Numbered from the stretch's first letter, positions 1-8,095 are shown. The stretch: DNA of 17,907 bases from CBCPMX01 sp965120355 (GCA_965120355.1 CBCPMX010000097.1:1-17907); one strand, 5' to 3'. Notes: generated by a model not told the origin, from the letters alone. Made by a program: numbers and translations.

Positions 1-360
1 GCCACCTGGTTGGCAGCGGTGTATATGGACGAATACGGCTATGTGGAAAAATATACGAAGTTTGACTACCAGTTCAATGAGGAACAGATGGCTGCCCGAG
101 AGATCTGGTCGAAAAACACCGAGAGCCTGTACAACATCCCCCAGGGCGTTTCTCTGACTGCGGAGGAAAATGAAGAGTACAGCGCCCTCATGGCGGATAT
201 CATCACCTATACCCAGGAATGCATCCTGAAATTTATGACTGGTGACATGTCTCTGGAAGAGGAATATGACATCTATTTGCAGACATTAGAGAGTATGGGC
301 ATTGCCCGCTGTCTGGAGCTATACCAGGCGGCCTATGACCGGTATCTGGACAGATCATAA
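1..360 (+). CDS. ABC transporter extracellular solute-binding protein, C-terminal fragment
   Basis: The reading frame is open from the first base and ends at a TAA, so the 5' part of the gene is outside the window; 119 residues remain. The fragment is helical and acidic, and ends with a pattern (YTQECILKFMTGDMSLEEEYD followed by LESMGIARCLELYQAAYDRYL) typical of the last helices of family 1 solute-binding lipoproteins of the LplA/YtcQ type. These bind oligosaccharides or related solutes outside the membrane and hand them to ABC permeases. The substrate cannot be read from this piece. A strong hairpin follows 22 bases after the stop, so this is probably the last gene of its operon. The family call is fairly sure; the exact role is not. 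Confidence 0.7.
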   Translation, partial: ATWLAAVYMDEYGYVEKYTKFDYQFNEEQMAAREIWSKNTESLYNIPQGVSLTAEENEEYSALMADIITYTQECILKFMTGDMSLEEEYDIYLQTLESMGIARCLELYQAAYDRYLDRS

Positions 361-381
361 ATGGCGATTCGCCCGAAATAC

Positions 382-413
382 GCCCCCCGCCGCACGGCTG
401 TGCGGCGGGGGGC
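382..413 (+). terminator. Rho-independent terminator of the solute-binding protein gene
   Basis: A perfect 14-base-pair GC-rich stem (382-395 with 400-413) encloses a 4-base loop GGCT and is followed on the + strand by TGGTTTTCT. It lies between two convergent genes. On the - strand the tail is only weakly U-rich (GTATTT), so it may also help stop degV transcripts, but less clearly. Confidence 0.85.
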
Positions 414-430
414 TGGTTTTCTGCAAATAT

Positions 431-1303
431 CTACGCCTTTTTCCGATAGATGATGCCTACTACATTGGGGCCGGCATTGATGGCAATGACGCCGCCAATG
501 TAGAAATCCACCGCAGAGCCGTAGCCCAGCGCTGCGGCGGCACTGGAGATCATTTTTTCATTTTCCGCTTCCAGAGAACCGCAAATACAGCAGTAAGGGA
601 CATTTGCATCAATTTCTGCGGTCGCCAGTTTTAAAATTGTAGGGATGATGGCTTTGTCGCCGCGAACTTTTGTCAAAACTTTGGACTCTCCGTTTTCAAA
701 AGTCATAATGGGCTTCAAGCCAAGGGCCTCGCCCAGAAATGCGGCGGCAGCGCTGACGCGGCCGGATTTTTTTGCAAACTTCAGATCATAGGGCGCAAAA
801 AGCACCCGGCCATTGCGGCACCAGTCCTGGATGAAGTCTACAATTTCTGACGCCTCTGCGCCATTTTCAGCCATTTTAGCGCCTTCCACCACGGCATATC
901 CATAAAAATACGTATAGCAGGTCGAGTCAATAACATGGATTTGCAGCGCATTTCTGGCGTCAGGATATTCCTCATAGAACTCCTCAATGGCCATGACAGC
1001 GTTCTGATAAGTGGCGGAACCTTTGGCATTGATGGCGGTGTAAATCAGATCCGTATATCCGTCCTTCCAGGCAGTGTGGTAGCACTCCACAAAAGTGTTG
1101 GGGTTAATCTGAGAATGGGTGGGAATTGTGGGCGCCGCCACCAGCGCCTTATAAAACTCCTGCGGCGTAAAATCCACGCCGTCGCGGTATTCCTGATCGT
1201 TCATACAGATAGAGAAGGGGAGGACCTGAATGCTGGGATGGGCATGCAGCTGTTCCGCGGGAATGTCCGCAGCGGAATCGGTGATAAATCGAATATTTGG
1301 CAT
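431..1303 (-). CDS. degV: DegV family fatty-acid-binding protein
   Basis: A 290-residue protein of normal DegV length. DegV-family proteins bind a fatty acid between two alpha/beta domains; in Firmicutes the homologues (FakB) present fatty acids to the kinase FakA. Visible family marks are FITDSAADIP at residues 6-15, PTHSQINPN at 61-69, DLKFAKKSGRVS at 173-184 and the C-terminal GPNVVGIIYRKK. The start chosen is the ATG at 1303, which has GGAGG seven bases upstream; the frame runs 25 codons further upstream, but that stretch contains the promoter. It is a single gene with its own sigma-A-like promoter, separated by hairpins from nifJ upstream. No fakA gene is in view, so the fatty-acid-kinase role is inferred from the family. 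Confidence 0.9.
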   Translation of the reverse strand: MPNIRFITDSAADIPAEQLHAHPSIQVLPFSICMNDQEYRDGVDFTPQEFYKALVAAPTIPTHSQINPNTFVECYHTAWKDGYTDLIYTAINAKGSATYQNAVMAIEEFYEEYPDARNALQIHVIDSTCYTYFYGYAVVEGAKMAENGAEASEIVDFIQDWCRNGRVLFAPYDLKFAKKSGRVSAAAAFLGEALGLKPIMTFENGESKVLTKVRGDKAIIPTILKLATAEIDANVPYCCICGSLEAENEKMISSAAAALGYGSAVDFYIGGVIAINAGPNVVGIIYRKKA

Positions 1304-1349
1304 AAGTGAACCTCCATTGGATAGCTCTGAAATTTCGACTATTGTAACT

Positions 1350-1378
1350 ATCATAGCACAACCGGGAAGGGTTCGCAA
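1350..1378 (-). promoter_or_regulatory. Sigma-A-like promoter of degV
   Basis: On the - strand TTGCGA (1378-1373) and TATGAT (1355-1350) are separated by exactly 17 bases, both close to the consensus. The -10 box ends 46 bases before the degV ATG, leaving a short leader containing the GGAGG site. Confidence 0.75.
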
Positions 1379-1460
1379 TAGAGTTTCCTAAATATTTTGA
1401 GATAATGGGAGCGTGTGGACCTAGCAGGAATACGGCGAGGGGAGAGGACAGGCCAAACGG

Positions 1461-1498
1461 CAAACAGCCCGGCGCATCAATCCGCGCCGGGCTGTTTG
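1461..1498 (-). terminator. Hairpin between nifJ and degV, probable terminator
   Basis: A perfect 15-base-pair stem (1461-1475 with 1484-1498) with an 8-base loop. The stem ends in CAAA/TTTG, so the T run lies partly within the stem, and only GCCGTTTGG follows on the - strand. It lies downstream of nifJ and upstream of the degV promoter, where a nifJ terminator is expected. Confidence 0.6.
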
Positions 1499-1535
1499 GC
1501 TTATGCAGGGGCCGCGCATTGCGGTGTAGAGAGAG

Positions 1536-1568
1536 CCTCTGGGAGAGGAATTTTTCCTCCCCCAGAGG
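1536..1568 (-). terminator. Second hairpin directly after nifJ
   Basis: Two 15-base arms (1536-1550 and 1554-1568) pair with one mismatch around a 3-base loop, 25 bases beyond the nifJ stop codon. No good U tract follows (CTCTCTCTAC on the - strand). It could act with the hairpin at 1461-1498 as a two-part terminator or protect the 3' end of the mRNA. Confidence 0.5.
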
Positions 1569-1593
1569 GACAACTGTGTGAGAGTTTAGCGCC

Positions 1594-4500
1594 TTAGCCC
1601 TGATTGCGCTTTTCCAGCTGCGCAAACTTTTCGCGGGCATTTTCTTCGGCTGCCGCAAACAACTTCTGGGCGCGCTCTGGGAACTGAAGTTTCAGCGAGC
1701 TGTAGCGAACCTCAGACATAATATAGTCCTGATAGCTGCCGGTGGGAGCCTTGGAATCCAGCGTGAAGGGCTTTTCAGCAGTGGGGTTGTACCGGAACAG
1801 GTTCCAGTAGCCTGCCTCCACGGCGCGCTTCATGGTTTCCTGAGATTTGCCCATGCCGGCCTTGGCGCCGTGGTTGATGCAGGGCGCATAGGCGATGATC
1901 AGGGAAGGACCATCATAGGCCTCGGCTTCCGCAATGGCCTTGAGCGTCTGGGCCTGGTTTGCGCCCATGGCGATCTGTGCCACATAGACATAGCCGTAGG
2001 TCATGGCAATGGCTGCCAAATCCTTCTTTTTGACCTCCTTGCCGGCGGCGGCGAACTGCGCGACAGCGCCGGTAGGCGTGGACTTGGAGGACTGGCCGCC
2101 GGTGTTGGAGTACACCTCAGTATCAAAGACAAAGATGTTGACATTCTTGTTGGAAGCAATGACGTGATCCAATCCGCCATAGCCAATATCATAGGCCCAA
2201 CCGTCACCGCCAAAGATCCAGATGGAGGGCTTGACCAGCATGTCTTCCATACTGGCAATTTCCTTGAGCAGTTTGGCGCCTTCGCACTGAGGATCCCAAG
2301 CGGCAATGCAGGCGTCCACTTCCGCCTTCAGAGCGGCGGAGGGGGCCTTGGAGCCTTCACCCTGGTCTTTGGCAGCCAGCCAGGCATTGGCGGCGTCCTT
2401 CAGAGAGGCGGGCGCGTCGGGAAGCTCGGCGGCCTGCTGGACCAGCGCGGTGACTTTGGCGCGGCGCTGCTCCGTGGCCAGCATAATGCCGTAGCCGAAC
2501 TCGGCGTTATCCTCAAACAGAGAGTTGGCCCAAGCGGGACCCTTGCCCTGCTTGTTGACGGTGTAGGGTGTGGAGGGAGCGGAACCGCCCCAGATGGACG
2601 AACAGCCGGTGGCGTTGGCAATGATCATGCGGTCGCCAAATAGCTGGGTGATCAGTTTGGCATAGGGCGTCTCGCCACAGCCGGCGCAGGCACCGGAGAA
2701 TTCAAACAGAGGCTGGGAGAACTGCGAACCCTTGACGGTGTTCTTGGCAAAGGGCAGATCCTTGTCGGCCACATGCTTGACGGCATAGTCGAACTGGACC
2801 TGTTTGTCTTCGTTTTCTTCCAGAGGCTTCATGACCAGAGCCTTGTTCTTGGCGGGGCAGACGTTGGCGCAGGAGCCGCAGCCGGTGCAGTCCAGCACGG
2901 ACGGCAGGATGGAGAAGGTCAGTCCGTCCATACCCTTGCCGTTGGCCTTGACACTGGGGGTACCGGCGGGAGCGTTGGCCAGTTCGTCAGCGTTCATGAC
3001 AAAGGGCCGGATGACCGCATGGGGGCAAACATAGGAGCACTGGTTACACTGGATGCAGTTTTCGGGGATCCAGACCGGCACATCCACGGCGATGCCGCGC
3101 TTTTCAAAGGCAGCGGAGCCTTGGGGCAGGGTGCCGGTGGCCATGGGAGCCAGCTGGGAGACGGGGATGCTGTCGCCCTTCATGGCATTGGCGGGAACCA
3201 GCACGTCCTCCACAAAATTCTTGAGGATGGGACGGTCACAGTCCACACCGGACGAGGTGCTGCTTTCATCCACAGCGTCCTTCCAGGAGGCGGGGATCTC
3301 CAGCTTCACAATGCCAGTCAGGCCCGCGTCCACGGCGGCCTTGTTCTTGTTGACCACATCTTCGCCCTTCTTGCCATAAGAGGAGACGATGGCGTTATAC
3401 ATATACTGGACAGCGTCTTCAATGGGAATGATGTTGGAGAGTTTAAAGAAGGCGGACATGAGGATCATGTTGTACTTGTTGCCCAGCCCCAGCTCACGGC
3501 CCAGATGGACAGCATCCACGGTGTAGACCTGAATGTCATTTTCAGCGATATAGCGCTTGGCCTCGGCGGGCAGATGGTGGCCCAAGGTCTCCACGTCATA
3601 GCCGCAGTTGATGAGGAAAGTACCGCCGGGTTTACAATCCTGAACCATGGGGTATTTCTCCAGATAGGAGGCATTGTGACAGGCCACAAAGTCGCTCATG
3701 GTTACATAATAGGTGGAGCGGATGGGTTCGGGACCGAACCGCAGGTGGGAAATGGTGACGCCGCCGGACTTCTTGGAGTCGTACTGGAAATAGGCCTGTA
3801 CCTTCAGATCCGTGTTGTCGCCGATGATCTTGATGGCGTTCTTGTTGGCGCCGACAGTGCCGTCGGAGCCAAGGCCCCAGAACTTCAGGGACTTGTTGGC
3901 CTTGGCCTGGGTGTCCACCTTTTCGTCTTCCGGCAGGCTCAGATGCGTCACGTCGTCGGTGATACCCAGGGTGAAGGGGTGCTGGGAATCGGCCTTCATC
4001 AGGTTGCGGAAGGCAGCCAGATAGGCAGAGGAGCCGGTGTCTTTGGAGCCGAGGCCATAGCGGCCGCCGATGACCTTGATACCGGCAAACTTGCTGGCAG
4101 AGATAGCGGCAACCACGTCCAGATACAGGGGCTCGCCCAGGGAGCCGGGCTCCTTGGTGCGGTCCAGCACGGCGATTTCCTTGACAGTGTCCGGCAGGAC
4201 GGAAATCAGGTGCTTCGCGGAGAAGGGACGGTACAGGTGGACGCTGACCATGCCCACTTTCTGCCCCTGGGCGTTGAGATAGTCCACCACTTCGCTGATC
4301 GCGTCGCAGCTGGAACCCATGGAGATGATGACGGAAGTGGCATCGGGAGCACCATAGTAATTGAAGGGCTTGTAGTCAGTGCCAATCTTGGCGTTGACCT
4401 TGTCCATGTAGGACACGACGACATCCACAATGTCATCATAGTGCTGATTGCATGCCTCGCGAACCTGGAAGAAGATATCCGGGTTCTGCGCAGACCCCTT

Positions 4501-5145
4501 CAGGACAGGGTGATTGGGATTCAGAGCGGCGTCTTTAAAGGCTTTGACAGCATCCATATTGCACATGGACTTCAGGTCCTCATAGTCCCAGATTTCAATC
4601 TTCTGAATCTCGTGGGAAGTGCGGAAGCCGTCGAAGAAGTGGATAAAGGGCAACTTGCCCTCGATAGCGGCCAGGTGCGCCACAGCACCCAGATCCATAA
4701 CCTCCTGGGGATTGGCGGAGGCCAGCATGGCATAGCCGGTGGAGCGGCAGGCCATGACGTCAGAGTGATCGCCAAAGATGGACAGCGCGTGGGTCGCCAG
4801 CGCACGGGCCGACACATGAATGACGCCGGGGAGATTTTCCGCGGCAATTTTATACATGTTGGGGATCATCAGCAGAAGACCTTGCGATGCAGTGAAGGTC
4901 GTTGTCAATGCGCCGCCCAGCAAAGAGCCATGCACCGCGCCGGCAGCACCGGCCTCGGACTGCATTTCCGCAACGCGGACTTCCTGACCGAAAATATTTT
5001 TGGTACCAACGGCGGACCACTTGTCAGCCAATTCCGCCATGACGGAAGAGGGAGTGATGGGGTAGATGGCGGCAACCTCCGTGAACGCATAGGCAACATG
5101 TGCGGCTGCGGTGTTGCCATCCATGGTTTTCAGCTTTCTGGCCAT
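1594..5145 (-). CDS. nifJ: Pyruvate:ferredoxin (flavodoxin) oxidoreductase, single-chain
   Basis: A full-length 1183-residue homodimer-type PFOR. It oxidises pyruvate with CoA to acetyl-CoA and CO2, reducing ferredoxin, and is the main pyruvate-cleaving enzyme of fermentative anaerobes; cytosolic. Domains in order: the N-terminal pyrimidine-binding domain with YPITPSS near residue 30; the gamma and CoA-related domains; a 2x[4Fe-4S] ferredoxin domain with cysteines 697, 700, 703, 707 and 753, 756, 759, 763; then the C-terminal TPP domain with CAGC (820-823, ligands of the proximal cluster) and GGDGWAYDIGYGG around Asp981. The C-terminal extension common in PFORs is present. The start at 5145 has AAGGAGG seven bases upstream. 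It is monocistronic, divergent from yifB, with hairpins after the stop. No frameshift or missing cofactor ligand was seen. Confidence 0.97.
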   Translation of the reverse strand: MARKLKTMDGNTAAAHVAYAFTEVAAIYPITPSSVMAELADKWSAVGTKNIFGQEVRVAEMQSEAGAAGAVHGSLLGGALTTTFTASQGLLLMIPNMYKIAAENLPGVIHVSARALATHALSIFGDHSDVMACRSTGYAMLASANPQEVMDLGAVAHLAAIEGKLPFIHFFDGFRTSHEIQKIEIWDYEDLKSMCNMDAVKAFKDAALNPNHPVLKGSAQNPDIFFQVREACNQHYDDIVDVVVSYMDKVNAKIGTDYKPFNYYGAPDATSVIISMGSSCDAISEVVDYLNAQGQKVGMVSVHLYRPFSAKHLISVLPDTVKEIAVLDRTKEPGSLGEPLYLDVVAAISASKFAGIKVIGGRYGLGSKDTGSSAYLAAFRNLMKADSQHPFTLGITDDVTHLSLPEDEKVDTQAKANKSLKFWGLGSDGTVGANKNAIKIIGDNTDLKVQAYFQYDSKKSGGVTISHLRFGPEPIRSTYYVTMSDFVACHNASYLEKYPMVQDCKPGGTFLINCGYDVETLGHHLPAEAKRYIAENDIQVYTVDAVHLGRELGLGNKYNMILMSAFFKLSNIIPIEDAVQYMYNAIVSSYGKKGEDVVNKNKAAVDAGLTGIVKLEIPASWKDAVDESSTSSGVDCDRPILKNFVEDVLVPANAMKGDSIPVSQLAPMATGTLPQGSAAFEKRGIAVDVPVWIPENCIQCNQCSYVCPHAVIRPFVMNADELANAPAGTPSVKANGKGMDGLTFSILPSVLDCTGCGSCANVCPAKNKALVMKPLEENEDKQVQFDYAVKHVADKDLPFAKNTVKGSQFSQPLFEFSGACAGCGETPYAKLITQLFGDRMIIANATGCSSIWGGSAPSTPYTVNKQGKGPAWANSLFEDNAEFGYGIMLATEQRRAKVTALVQQAAELPDAPASLKDAANAWLAAKDQGEGSKAPSAALKAEVDACIAAWDPQCEGAKLLKEIASMEDMLVKPSIWIFGGDGWAYDIGYGGLDHVIASNKNVNIFVFDTEVYSNTGGQSSKSTPTGAVAQFAAAGKEVKKKDLAAIAMTYGYVYVAQIAMGANQAQTLKAIAEAEAYDGPSLIIAYAPCINHGAKAGMGKSQETMKRAVEAGYWNLFRYNPTAEKPFTLDSKAPTGSYQDYIMSEVRYSSLKLQFPERAQKLFAAAEENAREKFAQLEKRNQG

Positions 5146-5241
5146 TTACATTCCTCCTTAATATATCTGATCGAATCAAGCATGGGGATCGAAAGTGTGT
5201 ATCGAATAGCCCAAAGAACTGACCAAATCATTGCTATGGGT

Positions 5242-5271
5242 ATTTTACCACAAACCATGCCAATATGTAAA
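5242..5271 (-). promoter_or_regulatory. Candidate sigma-A promoter of nifJ
   Basis: On the - strand TTTACA (5271-5266) and TAAAAT (5247-5242) are 18 bases apart, each one base from consensus. This gives a leader of about 90 bases before the nifJ ATG. Spacing is one base longer than ideal, and other AT-rich hexamers nearby leave room for a second start site. Confidence 0.5.
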
Positions 5272-5295
5272 TTATAAGATGAAAAAAATAAAATT

Positions 5296-5315
5296 TTTGA
5301 TGGAAATCCATCAAA
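5296..5315. promoter_or_regulatory. 20-base palindrome, candidate operator upstream of nifJ
   Basis: Two perfect 9-base arms, TTTGATGGA and TCCATCAAA, flank a 2-base centre. It lies 25 bases upstream of the proposed nifJ -35 box, in the nifJ-yifB intergenic region. On the - strand it is followed by an AT-rich stretch with a run of seven Ts, so a weak hairpin terminator or attenuator is an alternative reading. The cognate regulator is not known. Confidence 0.45.
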
Positions 5316-5361
5316 GAGCAGCCGGTTTCTGCACTGAAGTGTATGAATAATGCTGTAAATA

Positions 5362-5375
5362 GTTAAAGAATTAAC
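5362..5375. promoter_or_regulatory. Rex-like palindrome between nifJ and yifB
   Basis: GTTAA-AGAA-TTAAC matches the core of the clostridial Rex motif as I recall it (TTGTTAA-N4-TTAACAA), but the outer two bases on each side do not match. Rex is the NADH/NAD+-sensing repressor of fermentation genes. The site is about 90 bases upstream of the proposed nifJ -35 box and 31 bases upstream of the yifB -35 box, so which gene it would control is unclear. Confidence 0.35.
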
Positions 5376-5406
5376 GGGACTGCGGGACTTTTGCTTCGAT
5401 AGGGAA

Positions 5407-5435
5407 TTGTATTTTGTGCAAAAATGCGGTATGAT
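5407..5435 (+). promoter_or_regulatory. Sigma-A promoter of yifB
   Basis: TTGTAT (5407-5412) and TATGAT (5430-5435) are separated by 17 bases. Transcription would start near 5442, giving a leader of about 45 bases with the ribosome site AGAGGTG (5474-5480) ahead of the ATG at 5486. Confidence 0.7.
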
Positions 5436-5485
5436 ATCAAATAAAAAGAGAATAAAAACCGGGAAAAACAAAAAGAGGTGTTGTC

Positions 5486-7003
5486 ATGCTGCATACAGTC
5501 CGCTCCGTGGGCCTGGCCGGAATCGATGGCTATGAAGTGAGCGTGGAATGCTATATCACCAACGGTCTTCCGAATTTTGAGATCGTCGGTCTGCCGGATA
5601 TGGCTGTAAAGGAAGCGCGGGAGCGGGTCCGCGCCGCCATCAAAAACAGCGGCTTTCAATTCCCCGTCAGCCGGATTACCCTGAATCTGGCGCCCGCCGG
5701 AACGAAAAAATCTGGCACTTTGTATGATCTGCCGATCTTGGTGGGAATTTTGGCGGCGGCGAACCATGTGTCGCTGCCGAAGCGGCCCTGCGCTTTTGTG
5801 GGGGAGCTGAGTTTAGAGGGAAAACTGCGGCCTGTCTCCGGGGTGTTGCCTATGGCACTGGCGGCAAAGCGCACCGGTGTCGAAGAGTTTTATGTGCCGG
5901 CGGACAACGCCCTGGAGGCCACGCTGGTGGATGGCCTGACGGTCTATCCGGTTCGCGATGTGCGGCAGCTGGCGGAGCATCTCAGCGGATTGGAACCCAT
6001 AACGCCGCAGACTCCATGGACGCCGGAGCTACAGCTGCGTGCGCCGGCAGATTTTTACGATGTCAAGGGACAGGAAATCGTGAAGCGGGCCATGGAAATC
6101 GCCGCCGCCGGAGCCCACAATATTCTGCTGGTGGGGCCGCCGGGATCCGGTAAAAGCATGTTGTCCAAGCGTCTGCCCTCCATTCTACCGGACATGACGA
6201 AGGAGGAAGCTTTGGAAGTGACGCAGATCCACTCCGTGCTCGGCCTGGTGGACAGGAAGCATCCACTGGTGACGCAGCGGCCTTTCCGCAGCCCGCATCA
6301 CACGATCTCTGCCGCAGGGCTTGCCGGCGGCGGCGCTTCGCCGAAGCCGGGGGAGATCTCGCTGGCCCATAACGGCGTGCTGTTTCTGGATGAATTGCCG
6401 GAATTTCGCTCTGACGCGCTGGAAGTGCTGCGCCAGCCGCTGGAGGACGGCGTTGTGACCATCTCGAGGGTCAGCGGCTCTGTGGTTTATCCGAGCAACT
6501 TTATGCTGGTATGTGCCATGAATCCGTGCAAATGCGGCTGGTACGGGCATCCCTCCGGACGCTGCACCTGCTCTCCGGCGGCGGTCAACAGCTATCTGAG
6601 TCGCGTCAGCGGACCCCTGATGGATCGAATTGACATTGTGGTGGAGGTGCCGGCCATGGAGTTTGAAGATTTGAGCGGGAAAAACGCAGGTGAGCACTCC
6701 AGCGCCATTAAGGCCCGCGTCAATGCGGCCAGGGCCGTGCAGCAGGCCCGATTTGCCGGGACGGGGATCGGCGCCAATGCCGCCATGGATGCTGCCCAGC
6801 TGCGGACATATTGCCAGCTGGACGAGCAGTGTACTACGTTGATGAAAAATGCCTTTGCGCGGCTGCACATGACGGCCCGCAGTTATGACCGGATTCTGAA
6901 GGTGGCACGCACCATCGCCGATTTGGCGGGCAGCGAACAGATCGCAGCCGATCATTTGGCGGAGGCCATCAGTTACCGCAGCGTGACGCTGGGACGCAAC
7001 TGA
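5486..7003 (+). CDS. yifB: YifB/ComM family AAA+ ATPase (Mg-chelatase-like)
   Basis: A 505-residue protein of normal YifB length. The family includes ComM, a hexameric helicase that promotes branch migration during natural transformation; in Firmicutes the role is less clear. The N-terminal third (from LHTVRSVGLAGIDGYEVSVE) is the ChlI/Lon-type ribosomal S5 fold with LNLAPAGTKKSG. The AAA+ core has Walker A GPPGSGKS at 217-224, RPFRSPHHT, and Walker B LFLDELPEF with Asp302-Glu303. The cysteine motif CAMNPCKCG (Cys348 and Cys350 within it) is characteristic of the family. The C-terminal Mg-chelatase domain carries ARLHMTARSYDRILKVARTIADLAG. It is cytosolic. The next gene starts 13 bases downstream and is probably cotranscribed. 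YifB next to an unknown membrane protein does not reveal a specific pathway. Confidence 0.95.
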   Translation: MLHTVRSVGLAGIDGYEVSVECYITNGLPNFEIVGLPDMAVKEARERVRAAIKNSGFQFPVSRITLNLAPAGTKKSGTLYDLPILVGILAAANHVSLPKRPCAFVGELSLEGKLRPVSGVLPMALAAKRTGVEEFYVPADNALEATLVDGLTVYPVRDVRQLAEHLSGLEPITPQTPWTPELQLRAPADFYDVKGQEIVKRAMEIAAAGAHNILLVGPPGSGKSMLSKRLPSILPDMTKEEALEVTQIHSVLGLVDRKHPLVTQRPFRSPHHTISAAGLAGGGASPKPGEISLAHNGVLFLDELPEFRSDALEVLRQPLEDGVVTISRVSGSVVYPSNFMLVCAMNPCKCGWYGHPSGRCTCSPAAVNSYLSRVSGPLMDRIDIVVEVPAMEFEDLSGKNAGEHSSAIKARVNAARAVQQARFAGTGIGANAAMDAAQLRTYCQLDEQCTTLMKNAFARLHMTARSYDRILKVARTIADLAGSEQIAADHLAEAISYRSVTLGRN

Positions 7004-7016
7004 GAGGAGAAGGGCC

Positions 7017-7919
7017 ATGAAGCGAGACGGATTTGTCTATTCCCTGTACTTAAAGAACGTACGGAATCTGGCAGTTGTGACGGTAGTCGTGTTGGCCGTA
7101 TACATCTGGCAGCTGACAGGCTGCCTGTTCTATCTGCGCAATTATTTGCTGCCGGCCAGCGGCATCGATTGGGACGGCATAGCGGCCCTGGGTACGCTGG
7201 AACTGGGGAGTGTGGAAGGAGAACGTCCGGCTGGCGATGATGCTGCGCCCAGCATGTTCTTTTTGGAGTGGGTTTATCAGGAGGGGAATAATTACCGCTT
7301 TCAAATCACGCTGGACGCAGTGGAGGAGAGCGGCGTGTATTACGATGAACAGAATGCTGCCTATTACAACTGCACGGATATTGACGATTTCTACAGCAAG
7401 CTGCCGCGGGAGGACTATGGCGTGTTCCGGCTGGTCCTGGTGGAGGCCGGCGGTCAACGGTTTGTGGCGGCTTTGCCCTATGAGACGGAATTGACGGCAG
7501 GTCAGACTGTTCGGGCAGTGTTTGCGCCCATGGCGCAGACGTCCACTATGGTGTATGACCTGGGGGTAAACGGGAACACACAGACGGTCAGCCTGTACTA
7601 CATGGACCTGCGGGATACCCCGGTGGATTTTGAAGATGAGGACTTTAAAGACATGTGTATCTATACGCCCATCACCTTGATCCTGGTGATCCTGACGGTG
7701 TTGTTCCTGGCGCGGCCAAAGCTGCATCCCACATACCGCCAGCTGGCCAAATATGGCCGGACCATCGAGGATGTGGTGGCCCGTATCGACGAGGAGTATC
7801 GCCGTGTGGGCGTGACCTGCAACCCCAACGAAAAAAAGACGCTGTATCTGGAAAACTGGTTGGTACGCCGCTCCATGTTTATGAACAGCATTCAAAAAAA
7901 TCATAAGGTAAAAAACTGA
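7017..7919 (+). CDS. Two-helix membrane protein of unknown function
   Basis: A 300-residue protein that I do not recognise. It has a short basic N-terminus (MKRDG), a first membrane segment at about residues 17-42, an extracytoplasmic domain of about 170 residues rich in acidic and aromatic residues, a second membrane segment at about 214-233 (YTPITLILVILTVLFLARP), and a basic cytoplasmic tail of about 67 residues containing RTIEDVVARIDEEYRRVGV. There is no signal-peptidase or lipobox site and no catalytic motif I can name. The ATG at 7017 has AGGAG seven bases upstream and lies 13 bases after yifB, so the two are probably one transcript ending at the hairpin at 7940-7970. Compartment and topology are inferred from hydrophobicity and the positive-inside rule. 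It is clearly a real gene from its codon pattern and ribosome site. Confidence 0.8.
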   Translation: MKRDGFVYSLYLKNVRNLAVVTVVVLAVYIWQLTGCLFYLRNYLLPASGIDWDGIAALGTLELGSVEGERPAGDDAAPSMFFLEWVYQEGNNYRFQITLDAVEESGVYYDEQNAAYYNCTDIDDFYSKLPREDYGVFRLVLVEAGGQRFVAALPYETELTAGQTVRAVFAPMAQTSTMVYDLGVNGNTQTVSLYYMDLRDTPVDFEDEDFKDMCIYTPITLILVILTVLFLARPKLHPTYRQLAKYGRTIEDVVARIDEEYRRVGVTCNPNEKKTLYLENWLVRRSMFMNSIQKNHKVKN

Positions 7920-7939
7920 GCTGCTGATGCAGCAGCTAT

Positions 7940-7970
7940 CCGCAGAGCCGGCGTTTCGCCGGCTCTGCGG
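7940..7970 (+). terminator. Hairpin terminator after yifB and the membrane protein gene
   Basis: A perfect 14-base-pair stem (7940-7953 with 7957-7970) with loop TTT starts 21 bases after the stop codon and is followed by CTTTACGG. The T run is short, but position and stem strength fit an intrinsic terminator. A smaller CTGCTG/CAGCAG stem (7921-7935) lies just before it. Confidence 0.7.
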
Positions 7971-8066
7971 CTTTACGGCGCTCTGCATAGTTTCTGCGGC
8001 CGCGCATAGAGATGAATCGGACAGACCAGACAAGGAGGCGGAAAAACACTGTCTTTGTCGGATGGT

Positions 8067-8095
8067 TTGCATGTTTCCCGAGAGTGTGCTATACT
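8067..8095 (+). promoter_or_regulatory. Sigma-A promoter of the zinc ribbon/TPR/lectin-like gene
   Basis: TTGCAT (8067-8072) and TATACT (8090-8095) are 17 bases apart. The predicted start near 8102 leaves a leader of about 30 bases with the ribosome site AAAGGAG before the ATG at 8132, which supports that start over an upstream in-frame ATG at 8012. Confidence 0.65.

Noticed and set aside
1415..1597. Small open frame of 60 codons on the + strand between degV and nifJ
   Set aside because: It is made up mainly of the two terminator-like hairpins and has no ribosome site.
2773..5277. Long open frame of 834 codons on the + strand, antisense to nifJ
   Set aside because: It mirrors the codon bias of nifJ on the opposite strand; its product is a Gly/Val/His-rich sequence with no recognisable domain, and nifJ has all its cofactor motifs intact.
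6185..7018. Open frame of 277 codons on the - strand, antisense to yifB
   Set aside because: It is a shadow of a well-supported AAA+ ATPase; no domain or plausible ribosome site.
7050..8072. Open frame of 340 codons on the - strand across the membrane protein gene and its terminator
   Set aside because: It runs through a perfect hairpin and the leader of the next gene, with His/Gln/Arg-rich shadow composition.
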